A DNA stretch of 44,140 bases from assembly GCA_018110905.1 (NCBI GenBank), contig JAGBAZ010000063.1:1-44140 (forward strand). Reading direction: 5' to 3'. A program made the position numbers and the translations under genes. This DNA comes from Oscillospiraceae bacterium (GTDB lineage Bacteria; Bacillota; Clostridia; Oscillospirales; Ruminococcaceae). Position 1 is the first letter of the stretch, and every line of letters starts with the position of its first letter. Below are positions 14,742 to 22,506 of this stretch, piece by piece. The notes beneath the pieces are model-generated. The model was not told the DNA's origin. It worked only from the letters and a program-made list of their open reading frames with translations, and ran no database searches.

Positions 14742-17123
14742 ATGGATTTATCTCTCAGATGGCTTGCGGACTATGTTGAAACCGGCGTCACCCCCAAACA
14801 GTTCTGTGACGCAATGACCATGTCCGGCTCCAAAGTCGAATGCTATAATGAAGAAGCCGACTATATTTCCAACGTTGTTGTCGGTAAAATTCTTAAAATT
14901 GAAAAACACCCCGATGCCGATAAACTCCAGATCTGCCAGATCGATATCGGCCGCGAAGAACCCGTTCAGATCGTAACCGCCGCACAGAACGTTTATGAAG
15001 GAATGATGGTTCCCGCCGCTCTCGATAACTCCACCCTTGCGGGCGGCGTCAAAATCAAAAAAGGCAAACTCCGCGGCGTTCCTTCCAACGGAATGATGTG
15101 CTCCGTTTCCGAACTCGGCGTAACCGTTCACGATTTCCCCTATGCAATCGAAGACGGCATTATGGATATCAAAGAAGACTGCAAACCCGGCGACGATATC
15201 AGAACCGCTCTCGGTCTTAACGACGTCTGCGTTGAATTTGAAATCACTTCCAACCGCCCTGACTGCCTTTCCGTTCTCGGTCTTGCAAGAGAAGCTGCCG
15301 CAACTTTCGGCAAGGAACTCCACATGCCCGAAGTTAAAATCGAAAACGAAACCGGCGACATCAACGATCTTCTCTCCGTCGAAGTCAAGAACCCCACCCT
15401 TTGCCGCCGTTACGTTGCAAGAATGATCAAAAACATCAAGGTTGCTCCCTCCCCCAGATGGATGAGAGAAAGACTCCGCGCAAGCGGCGTTCGCCCCATC
15501 AACAACCTTGTTGATATCACAAACTACGTAATGCTTGAGTATGGCCAGCCCATGCATGCTTTCGACTATAAATATCTTGCGGGCAACAAAATCGTTGTAA
15601 GAAACGCAGAAGAAGGCGAAAGCATCACCACCCTTGACGGCGTTGAAAGAAAGCTTTCTCCCGAAATGCTCTGCATCTGCGACGCCGAAAAACCCTCCTG
15701 CGTAGCAGGCGTTATGGGCGGCGAATACAGCGGTATCCAGGACGACACCAACATGGTCGTTTTCGAATCCGCTTCCTTCCTCGGTTCTTCCGTAAGAACC
15801 ACCGCAAAAAAACTCGGAATGAGAACCGAATCTTCCGGTCGTTTTGAGAAAAACCTTGATTCCAGAATGTGCATGGAAGCAGTCAACCGCGCCTGCCAGC
15901 TTGTTGAAATGCTCGGCGCAGGCGAAGTTATCGGCGGATATATCGATATCGATAACGAAGGCGACGAACCTTATACCGTTGAATTCTGCCCCGATTGGAT
16001 TAACAGATTCCTCGGAATCAACCTTGAAGCAGAAAAAATGGTCGAGATTCTTGAAAAAATCGGCTATAAAGTTGAAAACGGCGTAATCACCGTTCCTTCC
16101 TTCCGCGCAGGAGATACCCGCCACAAAGCTGACATCGCCGAAGAAATCGCAAGATTCTACGGTTATGACGTAATCCCGAACACCGCTGTTCAGGGCGCTT
16201 CCCAGGGTGCTCTTACCCTTCGCCAGCAGTTCGAGAAAAAACTTTCCCGCCTTCTTATGGCAAACGGCTGCTATGAAGTACAGACCTATTCCTTCATCAG
16301 CCCCAAATATTACGATAAAATCGGCCTTCCGGAAGATTCCGGTCTTCGCAGAAGCGTTGTTATCACCAACCCCCTTGGCGAAGATACTTCCGTTATGAGA
16401 ACTACCTGTGTTCCCTCCATGCTCGAAGTTGTTGCAAGAAACTATAACAACCGCAACGTTGCCGGTCGTTTCTTCGAACTCGGAACCATCTATCTTCCCG
16501 CAGAATCCGCCGACATTCTTCCGGAAGAAAGAGGCGTTGCAGTGATTGGTTCCTACGGCGAAAAAGAAGATTTCTTTACAATGAAGGGAATTATCCTCGA
16601 AGCTCTCGACAAACTCGGCGTTTACGGCGTTGAATTTACCGCAAACAAAGAGAACCCCACTTTCCACCGCGGAAGATGCGCAGACATCTCCATCGGCGAA
16701 AAGAAAATCGGCGAAATCGGCGAAATTGCTCCGGCTGTTCTCGATAACTACGGAATCGGAACCCGCGCTTACGTTGCAACTCTTGATATCGCGGATATCT
16801 TCGACGCAAGAATCGTTGAAAAGAAATTCAAACCCACTCCCAAGTTCCCTGCTTCCACCCGCGACCTTGCAATCATCTGCGACGATGAACTTCCCGCAGC
16901 ATCTCTTGAAAAAGCAATTCGCGCAGGCGCAGGAAAACTTCTTGAAAAGGTTGAACTTTTCGACGTTTACAAAGGTTCTTCCATTGCCGAAGGCAAAAAG
17001 AGCGTTGCTTACACCATGACTCTTCGTGCGGCAGACCGCACTCTTACCGTTGAGGAATGCGACAGAGCAGTAAACAAAGTTCTTAAAGAACTTGCAAACA
17101 TCGGCGCTGAACTCAGAAGCTGA
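14742..17123 (+). CDS. pheT: Phenylalanine-tRNA ligase beta subunit
   Basis: A 793-aa beta subunit of PheRS with the complete long bacterial architecture. An N-terminal tRNA-binding EMAP-like domain (about 39-150; HPDADKLQICQIDIG) is followed by the B3/B4 editing domain (about 205-375; TLDGVERKL, AGVMGGEYSGI), the B5 domain (about 400-475), the catalytic-like core (about 485-685; FELGTIYLP) and the C-terminal FDX-ACB anticodon-binding domain (about 700-793; FPASTRDLAIICDD). ATG at 14742 with AAGAAGG upstream. The gene is separated from the preceding one by repeat copy 2. It is expected to be co-transcribed with pheS under the T-box. Confidence 0.97.
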   Translation: MDLSLRWLADYVETGVTPKQFCDAMTMSGSKVECYNEEADYISNVVVGKILKIEKHPDADKLQICQIDIGREEPVQIVTAAQNVYEGMMVPAALDNSTLAGGVKIKKGKLRGVPSNGMMCSVSELGVTVHDFPYAIEDGIMDIKEDCKPGDDIRTALGLNDVCVEFEITSNRPDCLSVLGLAREAAATFGKELHMPEVKIENETGDINDLLSVEVKNPTLCRRYVARMIKNIKVAPSPRWMRERLRASGVRPINNLVDITNYVMLEYGQPMHAFDYKYLAGNKIVVRNAEEGESITTLDGVERKLSPEMLCICDAEKPSCVAGVMGGEYSGIQDDTNMVVFESASFLGSSVRTTAKKLGMRTESSGRFEKNLDSRMCMEAVNRACQLVEMLGAGEVIGGYIDIDNEGDEPYTVEFCPDWINRFLGINLEAEKMVEILEKIGYKVENGVITVPSFRAGDTRHKADIAEEIARFYGYDVIPNTAVQGASQGALTLRQQFEKKLSRLLMANGCYEVQTYSFISPKYYDKIGLPEDSGLRRSVVITNPLGEDTSVMRTTCVPSMLEVVARNYNNRNVAGRFFELGTIYLPAESADILPEERGVAVIGSYGEKEDFFTMKGIILEALDKLGVYGVEFTANKENPTFHRGRCADISIGEKKIGEIGEIAPAVLDNYGIGTRAYVATLDIADIFDARIVEKKFKPTPKFPASTRDLAIICDDELPAASLEKAIRAGAGKLLEKVELFDVYKGSSIAEGKKSVAYTMTLRAADRTLTVEECDRAVNKVLKELANIGAELRS

Positions 17124-17129
17124 TAAAGT

Positions 17130-17160
17130 TAAAGGCGGAGCTTTGCTCCGCCTTTTTTTG
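17130..17160 (+). terminator. Terminator of the pheST operon
   Basis: AGGCGGAGC, a three-base loop, GCTCCGCCT, then seven T. Confidence 0.92.
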
Positions 17161-17181
17161 ATTAAATTTCATAGAAAACCG

Positions 17182-17272
17182 TAGGGGCGGATATTATCCG
17201 CCCGCCGACAGATAAAACCGAGTTACAATCCCTCAGTCGCCTTCGGCGACAGCTCCCTTTACACAAGGGAGC
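17182..17272 (+). repeat. Structured intergenic repeat, copy 3 (short form)
   Basis: It begins with a near-perfect palindrome GGGCGGATATTATCCGCCC, then CAATCCCTCA, the hairpin GTCGCCTTCGGCGAC and the paired end AGCTCCCTTTACACAAGGGAGC. It ends 23 bp before the nitroreductase start codon. It is the same type as copy 4. Confidence 0.85.
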
Positions 17273-17295
17273 TTTATAATGAAAGGAGAAATTTT

Positions 17296-17808
17296 ATGGA
17301 AGCTATGGAAAACCTTCTTACCAGAAGAAGCTGCAGAAATTATACCGAAAAACAGGTTCCGGACGAACTTCTCGATAAGGTTCTTGAAGCCGGAACTTTC
17401 GCTGCAAGCGGAATGAACCGCCAGAGCACCTATCTTGTTGCGGTCCGCGATAAGGAAACCCGCGACCTTCTTTCAAAAATCAACGGCGAAGTTATCGGCA
17501 GAGAGGGCGACCCCTTTTACGGAGCGCCCTGCGTAATCGTTGTTCTTGCCGCACCGGACCCGACCTATCTTGAGGACGGAAGCCTTGTTATGGGAAATCT
17601 TATGAACGCTGCCCATGCCCTCGGTCTTGGTTCCTGCTGGATCCACAGGGCAAAACAGACTTTTGAACTTCCGATCGGAAAAGAACTTCTTAAAAAATGG
17701 GGTCTTCCGGAAAACCTTATCGGAATCGGAAACTGCATTCTCGGTTTTGAAGCGGAAGCACCCGCAGAAAAGCCCAGAAAAGAAGGAAGAATTATAAAAA
17801 TAGATTGA
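17296..17808 (+). CDS. Nitroreductase-family FMN oxidoreductase
   Basis: A 170-aa single-domain nitroreductase fold. The N-terminal FMN phosphate-binding motif RRSCRNYTEKQV (about 9-20) is followed by AASGMNRQS, YGAPCVIVV and the helix GNLMNAAHALGLGSCWIH (about 98-115). It binds FMN and uses NAD(P)H to reduce nitro compounds, quinones or flavin-like substrates; the true substrate is unknown. ATG at 17296 with AAAGGAG upstream. It is a single gene bounded by repeat copy 3 and a strong terminator. Cytosolic. Confidence 0.9.
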   Translation: MEAMENLLTRRSCRNYTEKQVPDELLDKVLEAGTFAASGMNRQSTYLVAVRDKETRDLLSKINGEVIGREGDPFYGAPCVIVVLAAPDPTYLEDGSLVMGNLMNAAHALGLGSCWIHRAKQTFELPIGKELLKKWGLPENLIGIGNCILGFEAEAPAEKPRKEGRIIKID

Positions 17809-17814
17809 TAAAAT

Positions 17815-17853
17815 AAAAAGGCGGTTTTCATTTTGAAAACCGCCTTTTTTTAT
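17815..17853 (+). terminator. Terminator of the nitroreductase gene
   Basis: A 12-bp stem (AGGCGGTTTTCA and its complement) with a 3-nt loop, then a long T-run. Confidence 0.9.
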
Positions 17854-17902
17854 TTGTAATCAATATGCTGCAAAACATTTTTCTTTTGCATCAAAAAAAT
17901 CA

Positions 17903-17931
17903 TTGATTATGTCGCTTTAATGTGTTAAAAT
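17903..17931 (+). promoter_or_regulatory. Promoter of asnA
   Basis: TTGATT (17903-17908), a 17-bp spacer, then TAAAAT (17926-17931). This is 36 bp before the GTG start. Confidence 0.65.
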
Positions 17932-17967
17932 ATTAAACATGATTTTGTAAAGAAGGAGGGTTTTTCC

Positions 17968-18975
17968 GTGACAAAGGAAGAAAGAGAGGCAATGTTCGGA
18001 AATTTCAATATTCTTGAAACAGAAGTTGCAATCAAATTCATTAAAGACAGCTTTGAGCGTGAACTTGCGGATGCCCTTAACCTAACCCGTGTTTCCGCTC
18101 CGCTCTTTGTCTTTCCGGAAACCGGTCTTAACGACAACTTAAGCGGCGTTGAACGCCCGGTTGAATTCGATATCCTTGATATCGACAAAAGAAAGGTGCA
18201 GATAGTCCAATCACTTGCAAAGTGGAAACGCTTTGCCCTTAAAAAATACGGTTTTACCATCGGAACCGGTCTTTACACCGATATGAACGCTATCCGCCGG
18301 GACGAAACCCTTGATGAACTCCATTCAATTTACGTTGACCAGTGGGACTGGGAAAAAGTTATCAATCCGGAAGAGCGCAACCTCCACACCCTTAAAAATG
18401 CGGTAAAGGATATTTACGAAGCCCTTCGGGAAACCCAGTTCAAACTTTGCGGAAGATTTCCCGGTTTCCGTCCCTTCCTTCCGGAAGAAATAACCTTTGT
18501 TTCCACCCAGGAACTTGAGGATATGTATCCCGGAAAATCTCCAAAAGAAAGAGAAGATGCAGTCTGCGAAAAATTCGGAGCGGTTTTCCTTATGCAGATC
18601 GGTCTTCCGCTAAAAAGCGGAAAACCTCACGACGGAAGAGCTCCGGACTATGATGACTGGATGCTCAACGGCGATATTCTTGTCTGGAACCCGGTTCTTG
18701 AAAGAGCTTTTGAAATTTCTTCCATGGGAATCCGCGTTGACGCAAAGGCGCTTGACGCCCAGCTTCAGATTTCCGGCTGCACCGAAAGAGCCAAACTTCC
18801 TTTCCACAAAGCTCTTCTCAGCAACGAACTTCCTCAGACCATGGGCGGCGGTTTGGGCCAATCCCGAATCTGCATGCTTCTTTTGGGAAAACGCCACATC
18901 GGCGAAGTCCAATCTTCCATCTGGTCCGAAGAAATGGTTGCAGAATGCGAAGCGGAAGGCATTCACATTCTTTAA
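17968..18975 (+). CDS. asnA: Aspartate-ammonia ligase (AsnA)
   Basis: A 335-aa enzyme making asparagine from aspartate, ammonia and ATP, with a fold like class II aspartyl-tRNA synthetase. Recognisable blocks are PLFVFPETGLNDNLSG near residues 46-61, VEFDI, the AKWKRFALKKYGF strand-helix, LDELHSIYVDQWDWEK, and the C-terminal GGGLGQSRICMLLLGKRHIGEVQ. The length is normal. The start is GTG at 17968 with AAGGAGGG 7 nt upstream. It is a single gene with its own promoter, ending in a bidirectional terminator shared with the convergent TetR gene. Cytosolic. Confidence 0.95.
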   Translation: MTKEEREAMFGNFNILETEVAIKFIKDSFERELADALNLTRVSAPLFVFPETGLNDNLSGVERPVEFDILDIDKRKVQIVQSLAKWKRFALKKYGFTIGTGLYTDMNAIRRDETLDELHSIYVDQWDWEKVINPEERNLHTLKNAVKDIYEALRETQFKLCGRFPGFRPFLPEEITFVSTQELEDMYPGKSPKEREDAVCEKFGAVFLMQIGLPLKSGKPHDGRAPDYDDWMLNGDILVWNPVLERAFEISSMGIRVDAKALDAQLQISGCTERAKLPFHKALLSNELPQTMGGGLGQSRICMLLLGKRHIGEVQSSIWSEEMVAECEAEGIHIL

Positions 18976-19012
18976 AAAACGGTACTCCTTATAATAACTT
19001 TCAGTTTTTATC

Positions 19013-19049
19013 AAAAACCGGCAGGGCTTTTGCCCTGCCGGTTTTTCTT
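19013..19049. terminator. Bidirectional terminator between asnA and the TetR gene
   Basis: A perfect 10-bp stem (CCGGCAGGGC / GCCCTGCCGG) with a TTTT loop and A/T runs on both sides. It serves both convergent genes. Confidence 0.92.
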
Positions 19050-19631
19050 TTAAAATGAATTGATTTGTTTTACAACGTCTTTATAAGATTTTTTTGCAAG
19101 TTCGACAATTTCATCGAAAGAAACTTCATTCTGATGAAGCACGTATCCTCTTTGAAGCCGAAGAATTGCCGAAGCAAGGGAATCCATAAGGAGAATACTT
19201 TTTATATCCGTTATTTTTGAACCGGAAATTTTTTCAAGGTGTTCGATGAAAAAATTTCTTCCGGAAACAAGAAGACGTTCGGAAAAATTAATCTGGCTGT
19301 CGTTTTTCATCAAAAGAGAATATTCGTTCACATGATTTTTAACGGAAGAAAAGAAACTTTCGATAAAAACTTCAACGGAACGGTCGTTATGAACATCAAG
19401 AGAAACGCAGTTTTCAAGGTCGGTCATATAATCCTTGGAAAACCGGTTGATTATACAAAACAAAAAATCGTCTTTATTCTTATAATGCGAATAAAACGTA
19501 TTTTTTCCGATAAAAGCTTTTTCACAGATTTTTTCAACAGTTATGCTGTTGTAACTTTCATCTTTCAAAAGCTCAAAAAAGGCATTATGAATAAGTTTTT
19601 CTGTTTTTATATATCTTTTATCCTGTTTCAT
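19050..19631 (-). CDS. TetR/AcrR-family regulator
   Basis: A 193-aa protein. The N-terminal helix-turn-helix (about 9-56; AFFELLKDESYNSITVEK, then ICEKAFIGKNTFYSHYKNKDD) is typical of TetR. The C-terminal helical ligand or dimer domain (about 65-193) is divergent. It is transcribed away from the zinc dehydrogenase gene, and the two share a 134-bp intergenic region with overlapping promoters, so it probably controls that gene and itself. The ligand is unknown. Confidence 0.9.
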   Translation of the reverse strand: MKQDKRYIKTEKLIHNAFFELLKDESYNSITVEKICEKAFIGKNTFYSHYKNKDDFLFCIINRFSKDYMTDLENCVSLDVHNDRSVEVFIESFFSSVKNHVNEYSLLMKNDSQINFSERLLVSGRNFFIEHLEKISGSKITDIKSILLMDSLASAILRLQRGYVLHQNEVSFDEIVELAKKSYKDVVKQINSF

Positions 19632-19693
19632 TTTTTACACCTTTTAAATTACTTTATTTTCAAAAAAGCTCGTTAAAATACTTATATAATCAA

Positions 19694-19729
19694 ATTATAC
19701 TTAACTTTTTCGAAAATCGCAAGTATAAT
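19694..19729. promoter_or_regulatory. Face-to-face divergent promoters forming an inverted repeat
   Basis: Rightward: TTAACT (19701-19706), 17 bp, TATAAT (19724-19729). Leftward: TTGCGA (complement of 19717-19722), 17 bp, TATAAT (complement of 19694-19699). The -10 boxes lie in the arms of an inverted repeat, ATTATACTT (19694-19702) and AAGTATAAT (19721-19729). RNA polymerase cannot occupy both, and a TetR dimer bound here would block both. Confidence 0.65.
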
Positions 19730-19765
19730 GTAGTTAAATAATAAACAAGTAAAGGAGATTTTCTG

Positions 19766-20791
19766 ATGAAAGCACTTGAAATCAAAGGTTTAAGACAGAT
19801 TGAACTTGTTGAAAAAGAAAAACCGGTTGCCGACGAAAGATTTTCCGTAATAAAGGTTACCCATGCGGGAATTTGCGGAAGCGATCTTCATATGTTTTTC
19901 CAGACCGGATTTATTCTTCGTCCCGGCTATATTATCGGACATGAATTCGCCGGTGTAATCGAAGAAACTCTTCCCGGTTCCGGTTTTGAAGTCGGTGACA
20001 GAGTTGTAGCGATGGACGTTTCTCCCTGCGGAGATTGCGAATATTGCAACAGCGGCCGTTCCGAACTTTGTGCAATGGGCTTTGCGGAAGCACCCGGCGT
20101 AGGCGGAGTTGACGGCGGATATGCCGAATATTGCAAAGTACGCAACGATTTCATCAGAAAACTTCCGGAAAATATAAGCCTTAAGCAGGCCGCAATGATC
20201 GAACCCGTCTGCATTTCCATGCATGCGGTAAATATGTGCGGAGTTAACGAAAATTCCAATGTTCTTATAACCGGCGGCGGCGCGATCGGCCTTTTTGCAG
20301 CGGCTGCGGCAAAAGCAAAGGGAGCAAAATATATCGCTCTTACCGAAGCAAACCCCGGAAGAATAAAAATTGCGGAAGAAGCGGATTTTGTTGATGAAGT
20401 TTTCAATGCCGCAGATCCCGAAATTGAAGAAAAAATCAAAGCAAAAGTTCCGGAAGGCTACGATATTTCCGTTGAATGCAGTGGACATCCCGCAGCGGCA
20501 ACTCTTGCCCTTTACAGCCTTAAACGCGGCGGCCAGCACGCAATTCTTGCATACGGTCCCGGCTTCAAATATGATGCAATGGCAATCATCAACAACGAAC
20601 TGCATATCCACGGCAGTGTAATGTTCACCGTTCCGGAATTTGAAGACGTCATCAAGCTTATGAGCGAAGGAAAAATCAACGTTGAAAAATACGGCGAACT
20701 TATTGCAATGGAAGAAGCCCAGGCAACCTTTGAAGGACTTTCCGACGGAAGCAAACCCGCAGTAAAATATATCTACGATATGTCCAAATAA
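19766..20791 (+). CDS. Zinc-dependent medium-chain alcohol dehydrogenase
   Basis: A 341-aa MDR-family dehydrogenase. Catalytic zinc ligands Cys37 (GICGSDLH), His59 and Glu60 (GHEFAG) are present, as are the structural zinc cysteines Cys88, Cys91, Cys94 and Cys102. The nucleotide-binding Rossmann loop GGGAIGLFAAAAAKAKGA falls near 168-185. It is closest in appearance to threonine/sorbitol/butanediol-type dehydrogenases; the substrate cannot be told from sequence. ATG at 19766 with AAAGGAG upstream. It is divergent from the TetR gene, which is its likely repressor. It ends in a terminator that also contains the end of the convergent pseudouridine synthase gene. Confidence 0.9.
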   Translation: MKALEIKGLRQIELVEKEKPVADERFSVIKVTHAGICGSDLHMFFQTGFILRPGYIIGHEFAGVIEETLPGSGFEVGDRVVAMDVSPCGDCEYCNSGRSELCAMGFAEAPGVGGVDGGYAEYCKVRNDFIRKLPENISLKQAAMIEPVCISMHAVNMCGVNENSNVLITGGGAIGLFAAAAAKAKGAKYIALTEANPGRIKIAEEADFVDEVFNAADPEIEEKIKAKVPEGYDISVECSGHPAAATLALYSLKRGGQHAILAYGPGFKYDAMAIINNELHIHGSVMFTVPEFEDVIKLMSEGKINVEKYGELIAMEEAQATFEGLSDGSKPAVKYIYDMSK

Positions 20792-20803
20792 TTTAAACAC
20801 AAA

Positions 20804-20839
20804 CAAAAAACAGCAGGCTTTATGCCTGCTGTTTTTTTG
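20804..20839. terminator. Bidirectional terminator overlapping the end of the pseudouridine synthase gene
   Basis: ACAGCAGGC (20810-20818) pairs with GCCTGCTGT (20824-20832) and is flanked by A and T runs. The last codons of the minus-strand gene (Gln-Gln-Ala) form one arm, and its stop codon lies in the loop. Confidence 0.9.
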
Positions 20840-21461
20840 TTAAATCAATAAAAATTTTTCTGTAATCTTCCGCAATTTCAACTTCCTCCGAAGTGAATTC
20901 CCGGAATTCTCCGGGTCTGAGCACCGGATCGAGCAGGAAGCTTCCCATTGACAGCCGCTTAAGCTGAAAAATTTTGCAGCCGATGGATTTGAGAAGAAGT
21001 TTAACTTCGTGGCGTTTGCCTTCGGTAACTGTTATAATTCCGGAAAACGTCTTTCCTTTTGGATTCTTCATCGCATGAGCACGGTCTTTTTCCGGAAAGA
21101 AAGCCTCGTCGTGCTCAACGGTGCTCAAAGCAATATCCGCAACAAAAGCCGGTCTTGCGGCTTCGCCGTTTCCGTAAAGAGTACCGCCGTTTTTTAGTTT
21201 TTCAATTTTTTCTTCTGAAATTTCGCCGAAGGCGCGGAAGAAATACCGCTTTGTAATGCCGAATTCCGGCCTCAGCATACGAAAAGCAAAATCGCCGTCG
21301 TCGGTTATGATAAGAAGTCCTTCCGTATCTTTATCGAGCCTTCCTACGGGAAAAAGCCCGGGGCGGATATCTTCCGGAAAGCAATCCATAACCGTTTTAT
21401 CTTTGGCATCGGAAACGGCTGTCACAACGCCGCCCGGTTTGTTGAGCATATAATATCGCAT
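20820..21461 (-). CDS. RsuA/RluE-type rRNA pseudouridine synthase lacking an S4 domain
   Basis: A 213-aa enzyme that isomerises uridine in rRNA. The sequence starts directly with MRYYMLNKPGG, the first strand of the catalytic domain. The catalytic aspartate is in GRLDKDTEGL (about 42-51), and VTEGKRHEVKLLLKSIGC and the FQLKRLSMGSF block follow. The usual N-terminal S4 RNA-binding domain of RsuA/RluB is missing, so the architecture is like RluE. I chose ATG at 21461, with GGAGA 6 nt upstream; an in-frame ATG at 21488 lies inside the terminator hairpin of the upstream gene. The target uridine is not known. A single gene. Confidence 0.88.
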   Translation of the reverse strand: MRYYMLNKPGGVVTAVSDAKDKTVMDCFPEDIRPGLFPVGRLDKDTEGLLIITDDGDFAFRMLRPEFGITKRYFFRAFGEISEEKIEKLKNGGTLYGNGEAARPAFVADIALSTVEHDEAFFPEKDRAHAMKNPKGKTFSGIITVTEGKRHEVKLLLKSIGCKIFQLKRLSMGSFLLDPVLRPGEFREFTSEEVEIAEDYRKIFIDLTKKQQA

Positions 21462-21472
21462 AAAAATCTCCG

Positions 21473-21506
21473 AAAAACCGGCGGACATTTTGTCCGCCGG
21501 TTTTTT
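21473..21506 (-). terminator. Terminator of the PAP2 gene
   Basis: On the minus strand, AACCGGCGGAC, loop, GTCCGCCGGTT, then T-run; the A-run on the other side is also strong. It separates the PAP2 gene from the pseudouridine synthase gene. Confidence 0.88.
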
Positions 21507-21509
21507 AAA

Positions 21510-22355
21510 TCAGAATTTATATTTTTTGAAAATTGCGGGCCAAAGGGCGGTTGCCGCAACGGGAATCAAAAGATAACGGATGAAGGAAAAAATTGCTCCG
21601 GTCGGAAGCAAGGCCTTTGGAAGAAGATAAACGATGAGGATGAGCACGATTCCGCCGACATAGCGAATGGCTTTTTTCTTCGCCGGAATGTCGTCGATTT
21701 CAAAACGAATAAATTTTGTTTCGATAAAAGCGCCGATTGCAACGCCAAGGGCGAAACCAAAGCTTTTCCAAAGGCTTGTGTCATCGGGATAGATGAAAAG
21801 GAAAGGAACGAAAACCACGGTGCTGATGAAGAACATAATGGCTTTGTGCATTGCATATCTGCGGTAAAGAAGCCAGAGAAGAAGCGGAAGCCCAAGGCCG
21901 ATTATATATCCGCCGAGAACGTCCATGGGCCAATGTACCCCGAGATAAAGTCTTGAAAGACCGACCAGCGCCGGCATAATTATCGCAAGAGTCCAGAAGC
22001 GTTTGCGGTTTACAGCCCTTGCAATAGAGGTGAAAAAGTTTGCGGAAGCATGGGTGTGGCCGCTTGGGAAGGAATATCCGGGTGCGGTGTGTTCACGCAA
22101 AGTTCTTATACCTTCGGTTCCGATGGGGCGTTCAACGGCAAACATAACTTTAAGTGAACTTACGAAAAGATTTCCGAGGGAAAGGCACCAGCACATCCAG
22201 TAACCCATTTCCTTATTGAAACACCAATATATAAAAGTTGCAACGAAGATTATAAAGAAATCTTCGCCGAGCATTGTTATTGCTTCAAAAATAAAATCAA
22301 GAGCCGGGGAAGCAACGGATTGTATCGCCCGGATAATGTCTGCCTGAAATTCCAT
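21510..22355 (-). CDS. PAP2-family membrane phosphatase
   Basis: A 281-aa protein with about seven membrane segments. The three PAP2 motifs are present: KVMFAVERP (about 69-77), PSGHTHAS (about 96-103) and SRLYLGVHWPMDVLGG (about 133-148), supplying the catalytic histidines and the RP/SR phosphate-binding residues. Family members remove phosphate from lipid phosphates such as undecaprenyl pyrophosphate or phosphatidate at the membrane. The extra C-terminal 110 residues contain about three more helices, as in dolichol-phosphatase-like Clostridia homologues. The start ATG at 22355 has AAGGAAGG upstream. It is divergent from the AI-2E-type permease gene. Confidence 0.88.
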   Translation of the reverse strand: MEFQADIIRAIQSVASPALDFIFEAITMLGEDFFIIFVATFIYWCFNKEMGYWMCWCLSLGNLFVSSLKVMFAVERPIGTEGIRTLREHTAPGYSFPSGHTHASANFFTSIARAVNRKRFWTLAIIMPALVGLSRLYLGVHWPMDVLGGYIIGLGLPLLLWLLYRRYAMHKAIMFFISTVVFVPFLFIYPDDTSLWKSFGFALGVAIGAFIETKFIRFEIDDIPAKKKAIRYVGGIVLILIVYLLPKALLPTGAIFSFIRYLLIPVAATALWPAIFKKYKF

Positions 22356-22506
22356 GTTTTCACCTTCCTTGGTTCAAATATATCACAAAACAAAAGGAAA
22401 TTAAAGCATAAAAAGTTTTTTATTATTCAATATTAAAAAATATTTAATGGATTTTCATATATAGATATGATATTATAAAGAAAAGATGCAAAAGGGGCAA
22501 TGAAAA

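Noticed and set aside
14748..16667. A 639-codon open frame antisense to pheT
   Set aside because: It mirrors the strong codon bias of pheT (few CTA, TTA or TCA codons), so stops are rare on the opposite strand. No ribosome binding site, low-complexity composition, and pheT is certain.
21462..21488. Longer start for the pseudouridine synthase
   Set aside because: These codons lie in the terminator hairpin of the PAP2 gene and lack a ribosome binding site; ATG at 21461 has GGAGA.
22380..22500. Promoter for the AI-2E-type permease gene
   Set aside because: A TATTAT is present near 22473, but no acceptable -35 box at 16-18 bp; too weak to list.
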